From contig JAHNZQ020000004.1 in assembly GCA_019155205.2 (NCBI GenBank), positions 5,091,852 through 5,155,851 on the forward strand: 64,000 nucleotides of DNA. The letters run 5' to 3'. Position 1 is the stretch's first letter; each line of letters begins with the position of its first letter. The translations under genes and the position numbers were made by a program. This stretch comes from Gracilaria vermiculophylla (lineage: Eukaryota > Rhodophyta > Florideophyceae > Gracilariales > Gracilariaceae). Below are positions 1 through 10,756 of the stretch, in pieces. The notes below the pieces were generated by a model. The model made no database searches, had not been told where the DNA came from, and saw only the letters and a program-made list of their open reading frames with translations.

Positions 1-747
1 TCTGGAGCCGTAACGGCGACTCCTTAAGGTTAGCGAGCACAACCCTAAAGGGGACGTTCGGTATTACTTCCATAACACCGTTCGCGATCATGGAGTGCTG
101 CTTTGTCGTCAGGTGTGGACTCCCCTGTAGGAATGAAAGGCCAGATGCAGAGGTCTGCACCCAGACTTCAGCCTGACTCCTCGCGGGTATTTCAATACTC
201 TTCACCACGCGGAGCTTATTCGACTGCGTCTCCTTCGGAAGGGTACCCACTTGACGCACGTTCGCGTCCGGTCCTGGAGATGCGGACACAATACCTACAG
301 GGGCAGCGTCATGAAAAGTCACCTTCCGCAGGCGTGGGTATATTGCACGGACATATCGATCCACAAAGGAGGTACCCAATATGCACTGTGCGGCCAACTT
401 GGTCGCCACGAGGAACCAAACTTTCACATGTAAGGAGCCCAACCGGAGGTACAAGGGGATTGCGCCGAGGATGGTCAATGCTCGTCCCGACGCATCGCGC
501 ACCGTCGGGAGCTTGCCAGTCCTCAAGGAGTCGAGAGCAGACCGCGGGAGCACGTCGGCGTGCACCAGATTGGAGCCAGCTCCGGTATCGAGGATAGCAC
601 GCACCGTGGTGGAGGCGAGCGGGGAACATCCTAGAGAGTCGAATACCTTGTAGTTCTCACGGCGGAGCGTGCAAACAGAATCCTCAAAGGTGTCGAATGG
701 GTTCAACGGGATTGGGGGGCCCGCCGATTCTGCGTCGACGGAGCAGA
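1..747 (-). pseudogene. aspartic protease / start of pol, gypsy family A copy 1 (partial)
   Basis: On the minus strand a frame opens after a TAA near 748 and stays open to the window edge. It contains the retropepsin active-site motif RAILDTGAG (about 575-605), followed by a hydrophobic flap-like segment and an ILG turn, the normal order for a Ty3/gypsy protease. The frame continues into the start of the reverse-transcriptase linker. The right-hand copy (63417-64000) aligns with it but is cut before the DTG. Whether pol is intact cannot be judged because it lies off the window. Confidence 0.75.
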
Positions 748-819
748 CGGCCTCTTACCCTTTCCTAAAGGCGACCTCCGTGGAGCTGAGGTTCGATGTT
801 GGAGAGCCACGCGGAGCCT

Positions 820-3061
820 CTACGTGTGGCTCTGAGGGGTTTCCTGGTTGGAGAGGGGCTGGTTTCCAGGCGAGGACGGCTGCTGCGGTTGTGCATCGCG
901 ATGCGACGTGTTCCCTTGAGGTGCAACCGGCTGGGACACCGGTGCCTGCGTGGCGGGTACCAGTGACAGTGGGACAAACTGCACTCCCGGTGGAGCACGG
1001 TAACCGTAGGTTCCTTGAGGGTAGCGGATCTCGCGATACGCGATTCGGTAACTTCCGCTCTCCGTTGGTGTGTCCTTCAGGTCCTGGAAGTTTTTCTCTC
1101 TCTCCTGTAGGATGGCGGCCCTCATTGCCGGGGTGAGAGTCGTACAGTGTACGGGCTCTCGAGACAAGCAAATCCTGCATGGCGGTACATAGCCTCGCGG
1201 GTTCGCAAATCTGAAACTCCAGAAAGATCCTGCCGAGGCGTACGAAGTGGGAGACGAGGGTGTCCTCGTCCTAGACGGTGCTCCCTGAGAGGAGGCGTAT
1301 GCGAGGGCAGGGGCCTCTTGCTCTCCTACGAGCGTGAGCTCGTCGACTTCCTCCAAGGTGCTGGAGTCCAACGTCAGGGCGGATGCCCGACGGGTCCTTA
1401 AGGCGGCCGGTTTTTCCGAAAGTGGAGCATGACTGCGGCGAGCGGCACGGTGGATATCCCCGCAGGATTCCGCGAAACGTGCTATCTCCGTATAGGTGGT
1501 CTTTGGGTGCGTGGTCAAATGATTACGCACCCTCGCACGTATCGAGGGAAGGAGTCCCTCGACAAACAGCGACTTCAAACGCCGTTCGGAGTACACGTTC
1601 CCACACCGCAGGGCCTTCGTCCACATCATCTGTGAGATCTCCGTCTCGGTCATTCCGGTGTTCTGCCTATAGGAGGTGACTTCAGCATCGGCATCGGCTA
1701 TCACCTCGTCCGTGGCGTACCTTTTAAGGAGGAAATTGACTACCTCTGGGTACGTCGTCAAGATCTCCGTTCCAGGATCATCCAAAATGGTGCTCTCTTC
1801 CGTGAGGCGCGGCTGCACCAGCGAGTGCGCTTGCCCTGTGAGGTAGAACTGAAAGCACCATACGGCGGCACCTTCATGGACACCATTTGTGTTACACGCC
1901 GAACGAAAGCGCGTAAGAAAATTCAACACCGAGACGGGGTCTTCGCCTGAGAAGAAATGCTTCTTCATTTGAATATCCATACGGCGCTGCATCTTCGTGA
2001 GTCGTTTAGCGACCGACGCATCGCGGAGTGTGGAGCGATCATGCAACCTGTAGGTGTCATAATCCACCATCTTGGCGAAGAGGTCGTTAAGCGGGACGAC
2101 CTTCCTGACCCATCTGCTCTTCTCCTTGGGAGGTTTACTGTCCTCCGAGCTGGAGCTGTTTACGGATTCGGAGTCTGAGCTTCCCTCCGAATCGGTGTCT
2201 CGCTTGCGTCGTTTTCTCCCTCCGTTTCTTTCTTCTTCTTTCCTTAAGGTGGTTTGGGTTGCTGACGATACCCCCGATATCGCGATCCACCCGAGGAGTA
2301 TTCTGTCCTTCTCTCCTTAGGTGGACTTCGTCGCGAACAACATCCTGTCCTTCTCCGCGGGGCGTCCGGTCCAGTCGGTGCATTGCAAGATTCCTGAGGT
2401 GGTCTCGTTTCCCTACGGCAGTATCCTTTCCTTCTCTGCCCGGGGTCACCTTAGGTGTTGATAGAGGGAACCTCTCCTGTACGGATGAATAATTTTGAAA
2501 CGCCGCTGCGGGGAGCAGCTGCGCGGTTTGGGAGCAAAACTCTGCACGGACAACATCTGAGATCACCTTGAGGAAAGGGTCAGAATCCAGCAAAGCATCC
2601 ACAGCACGGTGAGCGCTCTCCGATGCGATGTGCTCCACAAGGGCGTGGCGGCGCGCTCCGAAGTGGGCTTCAACACCTGCAGGTATTCTTTCGACCAGCT
2701 CTTGTGAGAGCCAATCCGTAAGGCGCAGGGCCAGGGACTCCAAGAGGGTGTTAGCCTCCGGGTGTTCCCGTCTCTGCAGCTCCTGAGGTGGCGGCTGCGA
2801 TGCCGTGTGCGGTTCTTCAACCTCCACGTTGGCGTTCTCCAGAGGTGCTGTGTGTGACTCCGCGTGCCTCCGATCATGCATTCTCCTAAGGCGATTCCTG
2901 AAATGCTCCACTGAGGAGCCAGGATTCCGATGGAGACTTTCAGGGTCCTCCAGAGTTGCGGCCATCTCCTGGGGAGCGCTGCGCGTGCTGCGCCCACCGA
3001 CGGAGCCGGTTGCTTGAGGATCCTGTAGGGGGGTTTCCATGGGATGTTTTGAGGGGTCCAT
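820..3061 (-). pseudogene. gag of gypsy family A copy 1 (one frameshift)
   Basis: Two minus-strand frames together form a capsid precursor of about 740 residues. The first (3061-2135) is a charged N-terminal region that runs into a basic stretch. The second (from about 2220 to 820) has the retrotransposon capsid-like segment with Gln-, Arg- and Leu-rich helices, followed by a Pro/Ser-rich tail. The frames switch near 2215-2230, where the plus strand is a run of t and c, so a small indel there is the likely break. Near the C-terminus is CRIC...HC, which resembles but does not fit a CX2CX4HX4C zinc knuckle. The second frame stops at 820 and the protease frame opens about 70 bases on. Assignment rests on position between LTR and protease rather than on a strong motif. 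Confidence 0.8.
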
Positions 3062-3217
3062 AGAGGAGTAGGTCGGGGGTGATTTGCTTCCTTTTCCAAA
3101 TCACCTTAAGGAAGAATTCCACTGTTGGGGGTTGGTCGTTGCAAACTAGAAACACGGTTCTGCTGCGACTTGTGCGTATCCATTAGGAACTGTGACCTTC
3201 TAAGTCGGGAGACCAGC

Positions 3218-3771
3218 TGTGGTACTGTCAGCCTTCCTGTCGAGGTAGTAAAGCATAACGTCCGTTAGGAGTTTTTGTTGGTTTCAAAGGCGCGTATTCT
3301 TAACGTTGGTCTCCGGTATCCGCTGTCGCGAGCCGGGAGAATTCTGAAAGGGATCCGCAAACACCAAGCGGAGGGGGAGGTTCGCTGGGCAGACAATGCT
3401 CCTACAGGCGCTGCTGTGATGCGACCTGGGGATCGGCGGCTTAAAAACCTGCGTGAATAGACAAGAGACTCCAACCAAAAAATATAGAAGAAGACTCAAG
3501 GGTGCTTGTCTTTACTTCCCCAGAGGTGGAGCTCAACCGGCAGATTAAATATCAAGCCGGGAGCCCGACTCGGCAGGTCTCACTACTGTGCTAATTACCT
3601 GCATAAAATATCTAAAATAAATAATAAATTCTACCGTACCTCAAGAATACTGTAGCGCACGCGGGCGAGATTATGCACCACGTGGCCCAGCTAAAAAATA
3701 ACGAACCCTCCTTAGGAATATTATACCTTAAGACCAAACCACCATATTTCCGTAGGATCTACTGTACTACA
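3218..3771 (-). repeat. family A 5' LTR (554 bp)
   Basis: Read on the minus strand the LTR starts TGTAGTACAGT and ends GGTACCACA, the usual TG...CA form. It matches seven further copies in the window (22107, 26116, 28401, 29832, 42708, 43443, 56770). Directly after it on the minus strand is a primer-binding-like stretch, TGGTCTCCCGACTTAGAAG (about 3196-3215). It contains the palindrome CACGTG near 3680. Confidence 0.9.
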
Positions 3772-4405
3772 TCTGAAATGGTTTAGGTAGGCATTTACAA
3801 TAAATGTCGAACTAAAATTGCCTTTATTGAAACGAACATGAATGCCGAAAAATATCAAGAAGTTCTATACAACTATTTGCTATCCTTTGGTTTATGTTTC
3901 CATGAAGAATATTTCATTTTTCAACAGGACTATGCGCTTGTACACACTGCATCTTTAATCAAAAATTGGCTACAAGGGTTTGAAGTATCTGTTTTAGAAT
4001 TACCAGCGCGCTCACAAGATTTGAACCCAATCGAAAACGTTTGGGGACTGCTGGCGAGGATGGTTTATGCGCATGGAAGGCAATTTTAGACAGTTTTTGA
4101 CCTCAAAAACTGTATTAAAAATTGCTGGAAATCTATAACAGTTTCAAATGTGGAAATGTACATCAATTCGATGCCATAACGTTGCATTAGCGTTATACAG
4201 CATAAAGGATGCATAATAAACTATTGAGCGTCGCGCAGTAAAGATTTGTTATTGCTGATCGTATGTTTTTAAAACGGTTTTTTGACTTTACTTTTTTCTG
4301 AAACCAATTTTTGTAGGCGTATAGTATTCATTTGGTTGTTTTTTGAGATTTCACAGCATGTCCTATGTTTTTGAAACAGTCTGTATGTTTTTGAAACGCA
4401 CTGTA
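3772..4405 (+). pseudogene. Tc1-like transposase, 3' half, with right terminal repeat
   Basis: The frame 3838-4089 encodes the C-terminal part of a DD34E transposase: QQDYALVH (the second Asp is in QQD) and DLNPIENVWG with the catalytic Glu. The 5' half is missing, replaced by the gypsy element at 3771. Two terminal repeats follow back to back: one ends in CAGTCTGTA near 4384, the other in CGCACTGTA at about 4405. This indicates one copy landed in the end of another. The element ends about 90 bp before the start codon of the MFS gene. Confidence 0.85.
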
Positions 4406-4496
4406 CGTGATCAGCAGGGGAAGCGTTCCGACTTGTATATATCCAACGCATCAAACAGTGCTTTCCACCCTCCTAGGAGCACTGTCGCAGAAAAGC

Positions 4497-6167
4497 ATGA
4501 CAGAAACCTCAGAAATCTCCCCGTTGCTGCCAACCAAATCTCGTTTTATCGATACTCAAATCCGACGCAAAACGTTTGTCTTTGATGAACCTCAATATCC
4601 AGAATGCCCCCGTCTGAAAGAATGCATGCTGAGCACATTATCGCCTAGTGGCCACGGACATCCTGTACATCAACATTTTCAATCATCCTCTTTGCGTTAT
4701 CAAATTGAGTTTTCGTTGCACAAGGGACTTACTTATGTTATTGACAAGCTTCGATTGCTACATTTTTTCCCGAAAGATGAAGGATTAAAGCATGAAGTGG
4801 ATTCATCGCGGAAGTTTGTTGCCCTTATATTTGTTCTTGCTGTTCTAACGATGGTTGTTATGACGACTGTCAGTCCAACCATGGTACTTTACATGAACAA
4901 AGTGAACTTTACGTCCACTGCCAACATCAAATCATACGTTACCGCATCTGCTGTAGCTTCAGCTGTTCCAGTTGCAAGCAACATAGTTTTTGGTCGAATA
5001 GCATCATCAATTGGTCCCGCGAATGCTCTCACCATTCTCGCTTTGATAGCAGCGCTTGGAATGGGCCTTATTATTGCTGTTCGTTCATCTGTGGTATTCT
5101 TTTTTATAGGATACGGTCTGTATTCTGCTTCCAACTCCATGCGAATAATACGTATTTCTATTCTTTCACAAATTGTGCCCGAGAACAAGCGAACCACAGT
5201 TCTTGCCACACATGCACTTATGACTCCACTTGGAGCCCTAATCGGACCCCTGCTATGGATATTAGTGTCGAGTTACCAAGGCTCTTCAAGGTATGGACCA
5301 CTCACCGTCGATAGATTTTCTCTGACTTACTTTTTAGCATTTGCTGTTTTGATATCTATCGGCGTAATATCTGCCTGGAGCCTTCAGAAGCTACCGACAA
5401 GCGAAGGGATCCAAACGAAACAGCGCTTTGACGAACCGAAACAAGTGAACATCCGTTCACAGAATGGTTCAGATATTATTGTCAATCTTGATGACTTTCG
5501 GTCACGTGTCTTCGTCTACTTCTGCTCAATTATGCTTTGTGTCAACATGAGTTCAGGCATCTACATGACGGCTTTTCAGCCTGTTTTGGTGAACGAGTTT
5601 CGTGTTTCTGACGCCCAGCTCGGTTTTGTCTTTGAATTAATTGCAGTATTTGCTGTTGTCCCGCCACTACTCGTGGCTTTTTTGTCTCGGTATCTTATGG
5701 ATCGTGAGATAATGGTTATTGGTTTGGGGTTCAAACTTGTCGGAATGTTTTTGTTTCTGCCTATTTTCGGTCCCGTTCGTGAATGGCAAGTAATCATCGG
5801 TTTCATGCTCATCATCAAAGCATCTATATTCTTTTCCACGGCATCAATGAGTCTATTTACGAAGGTTTTAGGAAGCCTCAGCAGCAGCGCACTGTTGGGT
5901 CTCCTAGCAAGTGGAAGCAGTGTTGGGCCTGCCATCGCGCAATTGCTTGTAAGCGACCATATTGTTCAGTTCTTTGGTGGTTTCAAGTTTGCGCTGTTCT
6001 CTTTGCCGGCTATTATGGGGATGCTAATGATACTATGGCCAGAATTTTGGAAGCGACTGAATCCGAACTGCGATTTTATCTCGCAACTCACCGAACAAAC
6101 CAAAGCAGCTCGTCGTCAGTTACAAATCGAGAATAGTTTAAGCAATGTCAAGAATGACGACAATTGA
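4497..6167 (+). CDS. major facilitator superfamily transporter (556 aa)
   Basis: A polytopic membrane protein with about 12 hydrophobic segments. A hydrophilic N-terminus of roughly 100 residues precedes the first helix. A central hydrophilic loop (near residues 300-330) separates two six-helix halves, and the C-terminal tail is short and charged. MFS proteins move small solutes across membranes by alternating access. The layout and the SQIVPENKRTT loop after helix 4-5 recall the MFSD8/CLN7-like and SPX-MFS groups of endomembrane carriers, but the substrate cannot be read from sequence. I chose the ATG at 4497: the frame is open further upstream but has no other ATG and runs into the Tc1 terminal repeat. 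No intron is needed. The nearest neighbour downstream is the YebC-like gene on the other strand. Confidence 0.85.
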   Translation: MTETSEISPLLPTKSRFIDTQIRRKTFVFDEPQYPECPRLKECMLSTLSPSGHGHPVHQHFQSSSLRYQIEFSLHKGLTYVIDKLRLLHFFPKDEGLKHEVDSSRKFVALIFVLAVLTMVVMTTVSPTMVLYMNKVNFTSTANIKSYVTASAVASAVPVASNIVFGRIASSIGPANALTILALIAALGMGLIIAVRSSVVFFFIGYGLYSASNSMRIIRISILSQIVPENKRTTVLATHALMTPLGALIGPLLWILVSSYQGSSRYGPLTVDRFSLTYFLAFAVLISIGVISAWSLQKLPTSEGIQTKQRFDEPKQVNIRSQNGSDIIVNLDDFRSRVFVYFCSIMLCVNMSSGIYMTAFQPVLVNEFRVSDAQLGFVFELIAVFAVVPPLLVAFLSRYLMDREIMVIGLGFKLVGMFLFLPIFGPVREWQVIIGFMLIIKASIFFSTASMSLFTKVLGSLSSSALLGLLASGSSVGPAIAQLLVSDHIVQFFGGFKFALFSLPAIMGMLMILWPEFWKRLNPNCDFISQLTEQTKAARRQLQIENSLSNVKNDDN

Positions 6168-6849
6168 TTGTGCTTCTGAACATTTATCTCGACTTCGAAA
6201 GAACCAGTTCGTATTAAGCCGGTAGTTCGCTGCAGTATTCGAAGATTGGCCAGCATCTCATCCTGAAAACGCGGACTGTCAGATCTATCAATGTATAAAT
6301 CCTATTGTTACCTTATCAAACATACGACACAGTCATTGGTTTGTCACGACAATACTTTGAAAGCCATGATAGGCACCTCTGTCCAATGCTAATGACCTGT
6401 TTCTGAATTATGATTTTGAAATTTTATATGAGGTTCGAACATTTGGGCTCGGCGTTTTTCATTTCGAAGATCACCTCGGTTGCATGTCTAGTTCCGTCTT
6501 GAGATCGCACTCCTGCTTCAATGATTGTTATCGATAAGCATGCATCTTATTAATTCTTCATGGACGGCCTTCCAGGCACTTATATTCTCATAAGTTGAGA
6601 GGATGTTCTGTATTCGTCACAGAAGTGCTCTCGAGCGTTGAACCTTTCTGATCCAGCGATGCGTACTCAAGACAGCCAATAGACAGTACGTGATAGTCTA
6701 CGAAAAAAGAGATATACTTCAAACGTCAAAAGCCATATGGGGAATAAATGGGTGAGAAGCGTCCCGGCTATTAGGATGCGAAGAAAGACCGTGAGTGTTT
6801 CAACATAGCAGTAAGTTCAGCCTTAAACACTACAGCTCTTTCTCACTCC
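6168..6849. other. intergenic, 3' ends of MFS and YebC genes
   Basis: About 680 bp between two convergent genes. I see no long reading frame, RNA gene or repeat in it. Confidence 0.6.
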
Positions 6850-7617
6850 CTAATAATCAACATTGTGTACAAGATCGATAATATCAACATGATCTTCAAG
6901 TGTTGTCACTAAACAAGCAAACTTGGCAGCTGATTCCCCAGACAGAGAAACTATATTTTTAGGTTCGAGATTCTCCAAGGAGATAATCTTGTGTACTTGT
7001 AAACTTGAGAATCTCTGGGTCAAAGCATGTCTCAAACGCTCTCTTTCTTTCAGTTTCACACATGAAAACTCTAAAATACCTTCATCGCTAACATCCACAT
7101 CGTCCGCTCCTTGATCAATGCCGAACATGATGATGTCGTTCAGATTCGCCTCATCGAAGTCACTTAAAACGACAGTGTGGCGCCTTCTGAACATCCATGA
7201 AGCTTTTCCCAATTCCCCTCCCGCCCGAGATATTAACGACCGCATTTCTGCAGCCATTGCATTTCGCCGCGTGGCAGAAGCACGAGCCAGCAGTCCAGCA
7301 CCACCAGGAAACACACCCCCAAACTCAACTGTTTCACTGTGCGATTTCTCTCTACTAATTGTGTTTAACGCGCTTTCAATCCTCTGTTTCGGCATCGAAG
7401 CCTTACGGGCTGCTTTTATGGCACGAGCAAGTTGCGGGTTTTTTGAAGGATTGCTTTCTCCGTCACCACGCTTAATGGCTGCGTATATATCTCTGGAAAG
7501 CTTCTGAAAGGCAGTCTGACGCTGGGCATCGGCACGAGCTTTACGATGCTTGATGTTGTGGTAGTGAGAATGTCCTGCAAGTGTGCGAGAGGAAATACGG
7601 AAACCGAATGGTCTCAT
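6850..7617 (-). CDS. YebC/TACO1-family translation factor (255 aa)
   Basis: The protein belongs to the YebC/PmpR/TACO1 family. The hallmark N-terminal box is present (AGHSHYHNIKHRKARADAQR, near residue 14), followed by a helix-rich segment with NPQLARAI and AARKASMPKQRIE, and the alpha/beta domains that continue to the C-terminus. In mitochondria TACO1 helps ribosomes pass difficult stretches; bacterial relatives act on translation or transcription. The first 13 residues contain Arg and Ser and no acid, which fits an organelle-targeting leader, so mitochondrial or plastid location is inferred. Length is normal for the family (about 240-300). The ATG at 7617 is the first in the frame. It is divergent from ISY1, sharing a 450-bp upstream region. 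Confidence 0.9.
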   Translation of the reverse strand: MRPFGFRISSRTLAGHSHYHNIKHRKARADAQRQTAFQKLSRDIYAAIKRGDGESNPSKNPQLARAIKAARKASMPKQRIESALNTISREKSHSETVEFGGVFPGGAGLLARASATRRNAMAAEMRSLISRAGGELGKASWMFRRRHTVVLSDFDEANLNDIIMFGIDQGADDVDVSDEGILEFSCVKLKERERLRHALTQRFSSLQVHKIISLENLEPKNIVSLSGESAAKFACLVTTLEDHVDIIDLVHNVDY

Positions 7618-8067
7618 GCTTTGAGATTACGAAAAGGCAATACATGCAACCTAACGGTCTCTTGAGGGGGCGAGTAGCAGCATTGTATCTTTGAGAACCC
7701 TCAGCATTCGTGAATAGGAAGAGCCAACAACCTCAGGATTGATGAGTAGTCAACAATTGATGGGGTGGTCTTTCAAAATTCGTGAAGCTTTCCTCGAAAG
7801 CATGCCTTACGAAATCGAGAATTACAGTATTTTATAAAATTTACCCAGTTATTTTCTCAGCACCAGCACTCGAAGAGCTTTTCACAAATTCCGTGCGGAT
7901 TGACTTGATATTTTCCTCGTGATCCGCTCGAAGGTAGTTAAACTTCAACTGCTTCGTTGTGTAACGTAGGAGCCAAGCATTCATTTGGAGCTCTCCAAAA
8001 TCTCATGTAAATCGCTCTTACTTACTTCCGTTTTTAAGCATTCTGGTATTTGTTCGTGAATCTCGAC
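7618..8067. promoter_or_regulatory. shared upstream region of YebC-like and ISY1 genes
   Basis: The two genes are head to head with 450 bp between start codons, so this must hold both promoters. I cannot pick out a TATA box or a defined element with confidence. Confidence 0.45.
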
Positions 8068-8850
8068 ATGGCGCGAAACGAGGAGAAAGCGCAGTCTATG
8101 TTGAGTCGATATCTACGGAGCAAGCGAGACGCATCTGGAACGCATCAAAGGCGTCCCTATCTGTCAACTTTATGCGATGATGTGGATGAAGCAGAGAAAT
8201 GGCGTCTGCAAGTACTCAGTGACATTCGCCGTCTGGCAGAAGAGATCCAAAATCCTGGATTGGATGATGACCGCGTCCAAGAGTTGAATGACAGCATCAA
8301 TAAACTACTACGAGAGCGTCGACACTGGGAGAGGCGGATTCGATTCTTAGGTGGAAGAGACTATGGGCGAAAAAAAATTGAGAACATGGGTGAAGGGGTG
8401 GTTGAGCATAATGGATACTTTTACTTTGGAGAGGCTAAACGGTTGCCGGGTGTGAAAGAAATATTGGCGGCCAGAGAACAAAAACAGCGAGAAGAACTTG
8501 ATGACGAAAGTTTGCAACAAACTATGAAAGACTTGTATAGTCGGGTAAACGACGAATACTATGGAGCAAATGATGAATCCGATGTGGAATTACTGAAGAT
8601 TGAGGGAAACGCTGAACAAGAAGCACGTAAGATACTGATTGAGGAATGGGAAAATCATAGAGCAATATCAAAAGAAGAACCGTGGGATGAAAGCTATCTC
8701 AAGTTCGTAGGGAAGAATAGCAAGGATAATTCAAAGGGAGATACTCGGATTCAGGCATTAGCACTAGAAAGAAAGAAGTTGGAAGCATTGCAACAACTTG
8801 ATATTGTTGATTTAGAGCCTGAAAAAAATGGAGACCGTGAGGACGAGTAA
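8068..8850 (+). CDS. ISY1: pre-mRNA-splicing factor ISY1 (260 aa)
   Basis: ISY1 is a component of the NineTeen-complex-related spliceosome core that stabilises the active site during the first catalytic step. The family signature is clear: MARNEEKAQSMLSR at the start, then the coiled region with EIQNPGLDDDRVQELND, then INKLLRERRHWERRI and LGGRDYGR. A variable acidic C-terminus ends in EDE. Length is close to human ISY1 (285). I set the start at ATG 8068, which gives the conserved MARNEEKAQ; the frame is open for a few codons upstream without another ATG. No intron. The 3' end faces the DUF4050-like gene, leaving only 85 bp. Confidence 0.95.
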   Translation: MARNEEKAQSMLSRYLRSKRDASGTHQRRPYLSTLCDDVDEAEKWRLQVLSDIRRLAEEIQNPGLDDDRVQELNDSINKLLRERRHWERRIRFLGGRDYGRKKIENMGEGVVEHNGYFYFGEAKRLPGVKEILAAREQKQREELDDESLQQTMKDLYSRVNDEYYGANDESDVELLKIEGNAEQEARKILIEEWENHRAISKEEPWDESYLKFVGKNSKDNSKGDTRIQALALERKKLEALQQLDIVDLEPEKNGDREDE

Positions 8851-8935
8851 GAAGATGTACAGAATGCAAAGATTCAATACATTTAAGGAGGTTTTCTCTT
8901 CAGATAGTAGAGGTAGTAGCCAAGATGAAAGGTGG

Positions 8936-9451
8936 TTACAAAACCATTCGGCGAACTTCATTGAGCCTGGGGATGAAATCAGACAGGGGGACAGGTCTTG
9001 GCAATAAAGGGCAGCCTGAATTCACAAGCGTTTTGTAAAGTTCCTCAGTCTCCGAAATCTTCAAAGGTGGACTCCGCTTCGGTGTATGATTCGGAATGGG
9101 AGCAGTCCATTCCTCACGTTGTTTGAGCCATGTTTGATAGCCCACATTCACAAAAGTTGGTTGCGGATGTGCTTGTCGGGCTGGTTCCTTTGAGGAGCGC
9201 CGCGCCTTTCTGGATATGGCATGCATGAGTTGTCGTAAGCACGAGGCGCGCGGTGGCGCGGTGGGAGATGGAGGAGAACCAGAGTTGAACGTTGAAGAGG
9301 AGGATGTACTGAAACTGAATACACGTCGTCTGGAAGAAGGTCGAAGAAAGCTTTGATGAGGCGCGATGGTGGAAGACTGAGGGGACGCAAAAGCAAGAGC
9401 CGAAAAAGCGATGAGTGGCGAATACAAGGTTGCCGTAAGGATGAGAAGCAT
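8936..9451 (-). CDS. DUF4050 (Gag1-like) domain protein with hydrophobic N-terminus (171 aa)
   Basis: The C-terminal 70 residues fit the DUF4050/Gag1-like domain of plants and fungi: TFVNVGYQTWLKQREEW, then a spacer, then YKTLVNSGCPLLPRPVPLSD ending with a helix. In relatives the order is FVNxGxxxWxxxRxxW followed by PxPLxxMVxFL. Its biochemical role is not established. The first 25 residues (MLLILTATLYSPLIAFSALA) are strongly hydrophobic and could be a signal anchor, which is unusual for this family. The middle is Ser/Pro-rich. The ATG at 9451 is the only convenient start; an upstream exon supplying a different N-terminus is possible. It converges on ISY1. Confidence 0.6.
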   Translation of the reverse strand: MLLILTATLYSPLIAFSALAFASPQSSTIAPHQSFLRPSSRRRVFSFSTSSSSTFNSGSPPSPTAPPRASCLRQLMHAISRKARRSSKEPARQAHPQPTFVNVGYQTWLKQREEWTAPIPNHTPKRSPPLKISETEELYKTLVNSGCPLLPRPVPLSDFIPRLNEVRRMVL

Positions 9452-10756
9452 AGGGCCCGCGGTCAAGATGTTAAATAACGGAAGGTGTGTGTGTGACGGA
9501 AAGACTCGTAATCTGGGGCATGAAAAACGTAAAAAAGCAGCACATACACACAGTTGGAGACTGTACCCTTCGTACGTTCTATGGGTAACGTACAAGGGTA
9601 TTCACCGGCACACGCAAAATTGCATTGTATTAGCTGTAGGATAAGGCAGTGTTTACAAACCGCGGCAAATTTCACAGTACCGATGGCAGGCACACGGCAT
9701 CACCCTTGGAACACAGAACGGGAAACACGAAAAAAGATAACGTGAACGCTCTTACGAAAACTTAAAATCTATTTCCAAGCACATTGGTACAGTACAAAAG
9801 CTAATTGCGATCGATATCGGGTAATGAACGACTATGCAAACATGTTCGTGAAGCGTGCTTCGCCATTTCCGCCGCGAAAATGCATGTCTATTATTCCAAT
9901 TTTCCACCAGCAGCCCGTTAAATACGGATGTCGATCGATAGAAAATAATTCGAACTCCAGCGGTTTGGCCCAGCGCTGAGCCATGAATCCAAATATGCGA
10001 CAGGCAAATGTTGGCGCTCCAGACGATATCCAAGAAATACATGAATATTTCGGTCCTATTTAGCTGCGAGGATACCGACCTGAAGAGACTGCACTGTTAT
10101 GTCAGGATTATATGTCAAGGATAGGTTGAACCTGCAAGTACCTTTTCATCTGTTCCGACGCAGAAACCTAAGAATTACCATCATAACGACAGCTCGTTCT
10201 TACGCCTGTTTCCACCTCACAGTCGGCTCAGAACTGATGCTCCACTTGCAGGAATCGGAGCCAATGGTTGATGGTCGGAATCTCTGCGAAGATAGACCAA
10301 AAACGTGCACATGCTGAACACTTGTTCGAAAGGCCCAATTCCAGGGCTCTTTATACACACGCACTCACACACTATGCTCTCCTTGCCAAATAAGATCCCC
10401 ATAATCCGAGATTTGGAAACCTTGCCCGCGCTAAGCCGTATAGCTGCATATTTGGGAAACCGCTGCCTTTCTTGCATCCGAAAAGAGGGACATGTTTAAA
10501 TTCTGTAACTTACAAGTTTTACAATGGATTAAGTTCGAACGCCATCCACGGTTGGCTTCTTTTCCCCCATTGGTTGCCTCGACTCTGTGGATCCCACAAA
10601 CACGGGTGATAATTTCCCTACAATTAGGCTGGCTAACAAGCACAGCTTGCTTCTTCCGTACCCTTTCCATTGATGTCTACCGTATTATCCGGCATGCTGT
10701 AGGGAAAAAAGTCGTCAAAATGAAATAGAGTTAGCAACAAACCACCAGAAAAGGGG
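9452..10756. other. 1.3 kb without a recognised gene
   Basis: Several short frames on both strands look random. There is a strong acceptor-like stretch on the minus strand near 10700 (pyrimidine run then CTACAG), which might belong to a last exon of the Rab7 gene. Otherwise I see nothing. Confidence 0.5.

Larger units (their letters stand above)
1..3771 (-). mobile_element. Ty3/gypsy family A, copy 1, 5' part (cut by window edge)
   Basis: A retrotransposon on the minus strand reads, from right to left: 5' LTR (3218-3771), primer-binding region, gag, then protease at the window edge. Its pol lies beyond base 1. Bases 1-520 match 63482-64000 at roughly nine in ten positions by eye, so both window edges lie in copies of the same family in the same orientation. 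It sits against a Tc1-like remnant at 3772, which it probably interrupted; the flanking 5 bp are tctga, and the partner duplication should lie left of the window. Confidence 0.9.

Noticed and set aside
820..2070. Host coding gene of 416 residues
   Set aside because: It lies between an LTR and a DTGAG protease on the same strand; it is gag.
4407..4496. N-terminal extension of the MFS protein
   Set aside because: No ATG in it, it begins next to a Tc1 terminal repeat, and the residues look random.
6850..7617. YebC-like gene as sign of bacterial contamination
   Set aside because: TACO1 is a normal nuclear gene of eukaryotes, it has an organelle-type leader, and it sits between genes of clear eukaryotic type.
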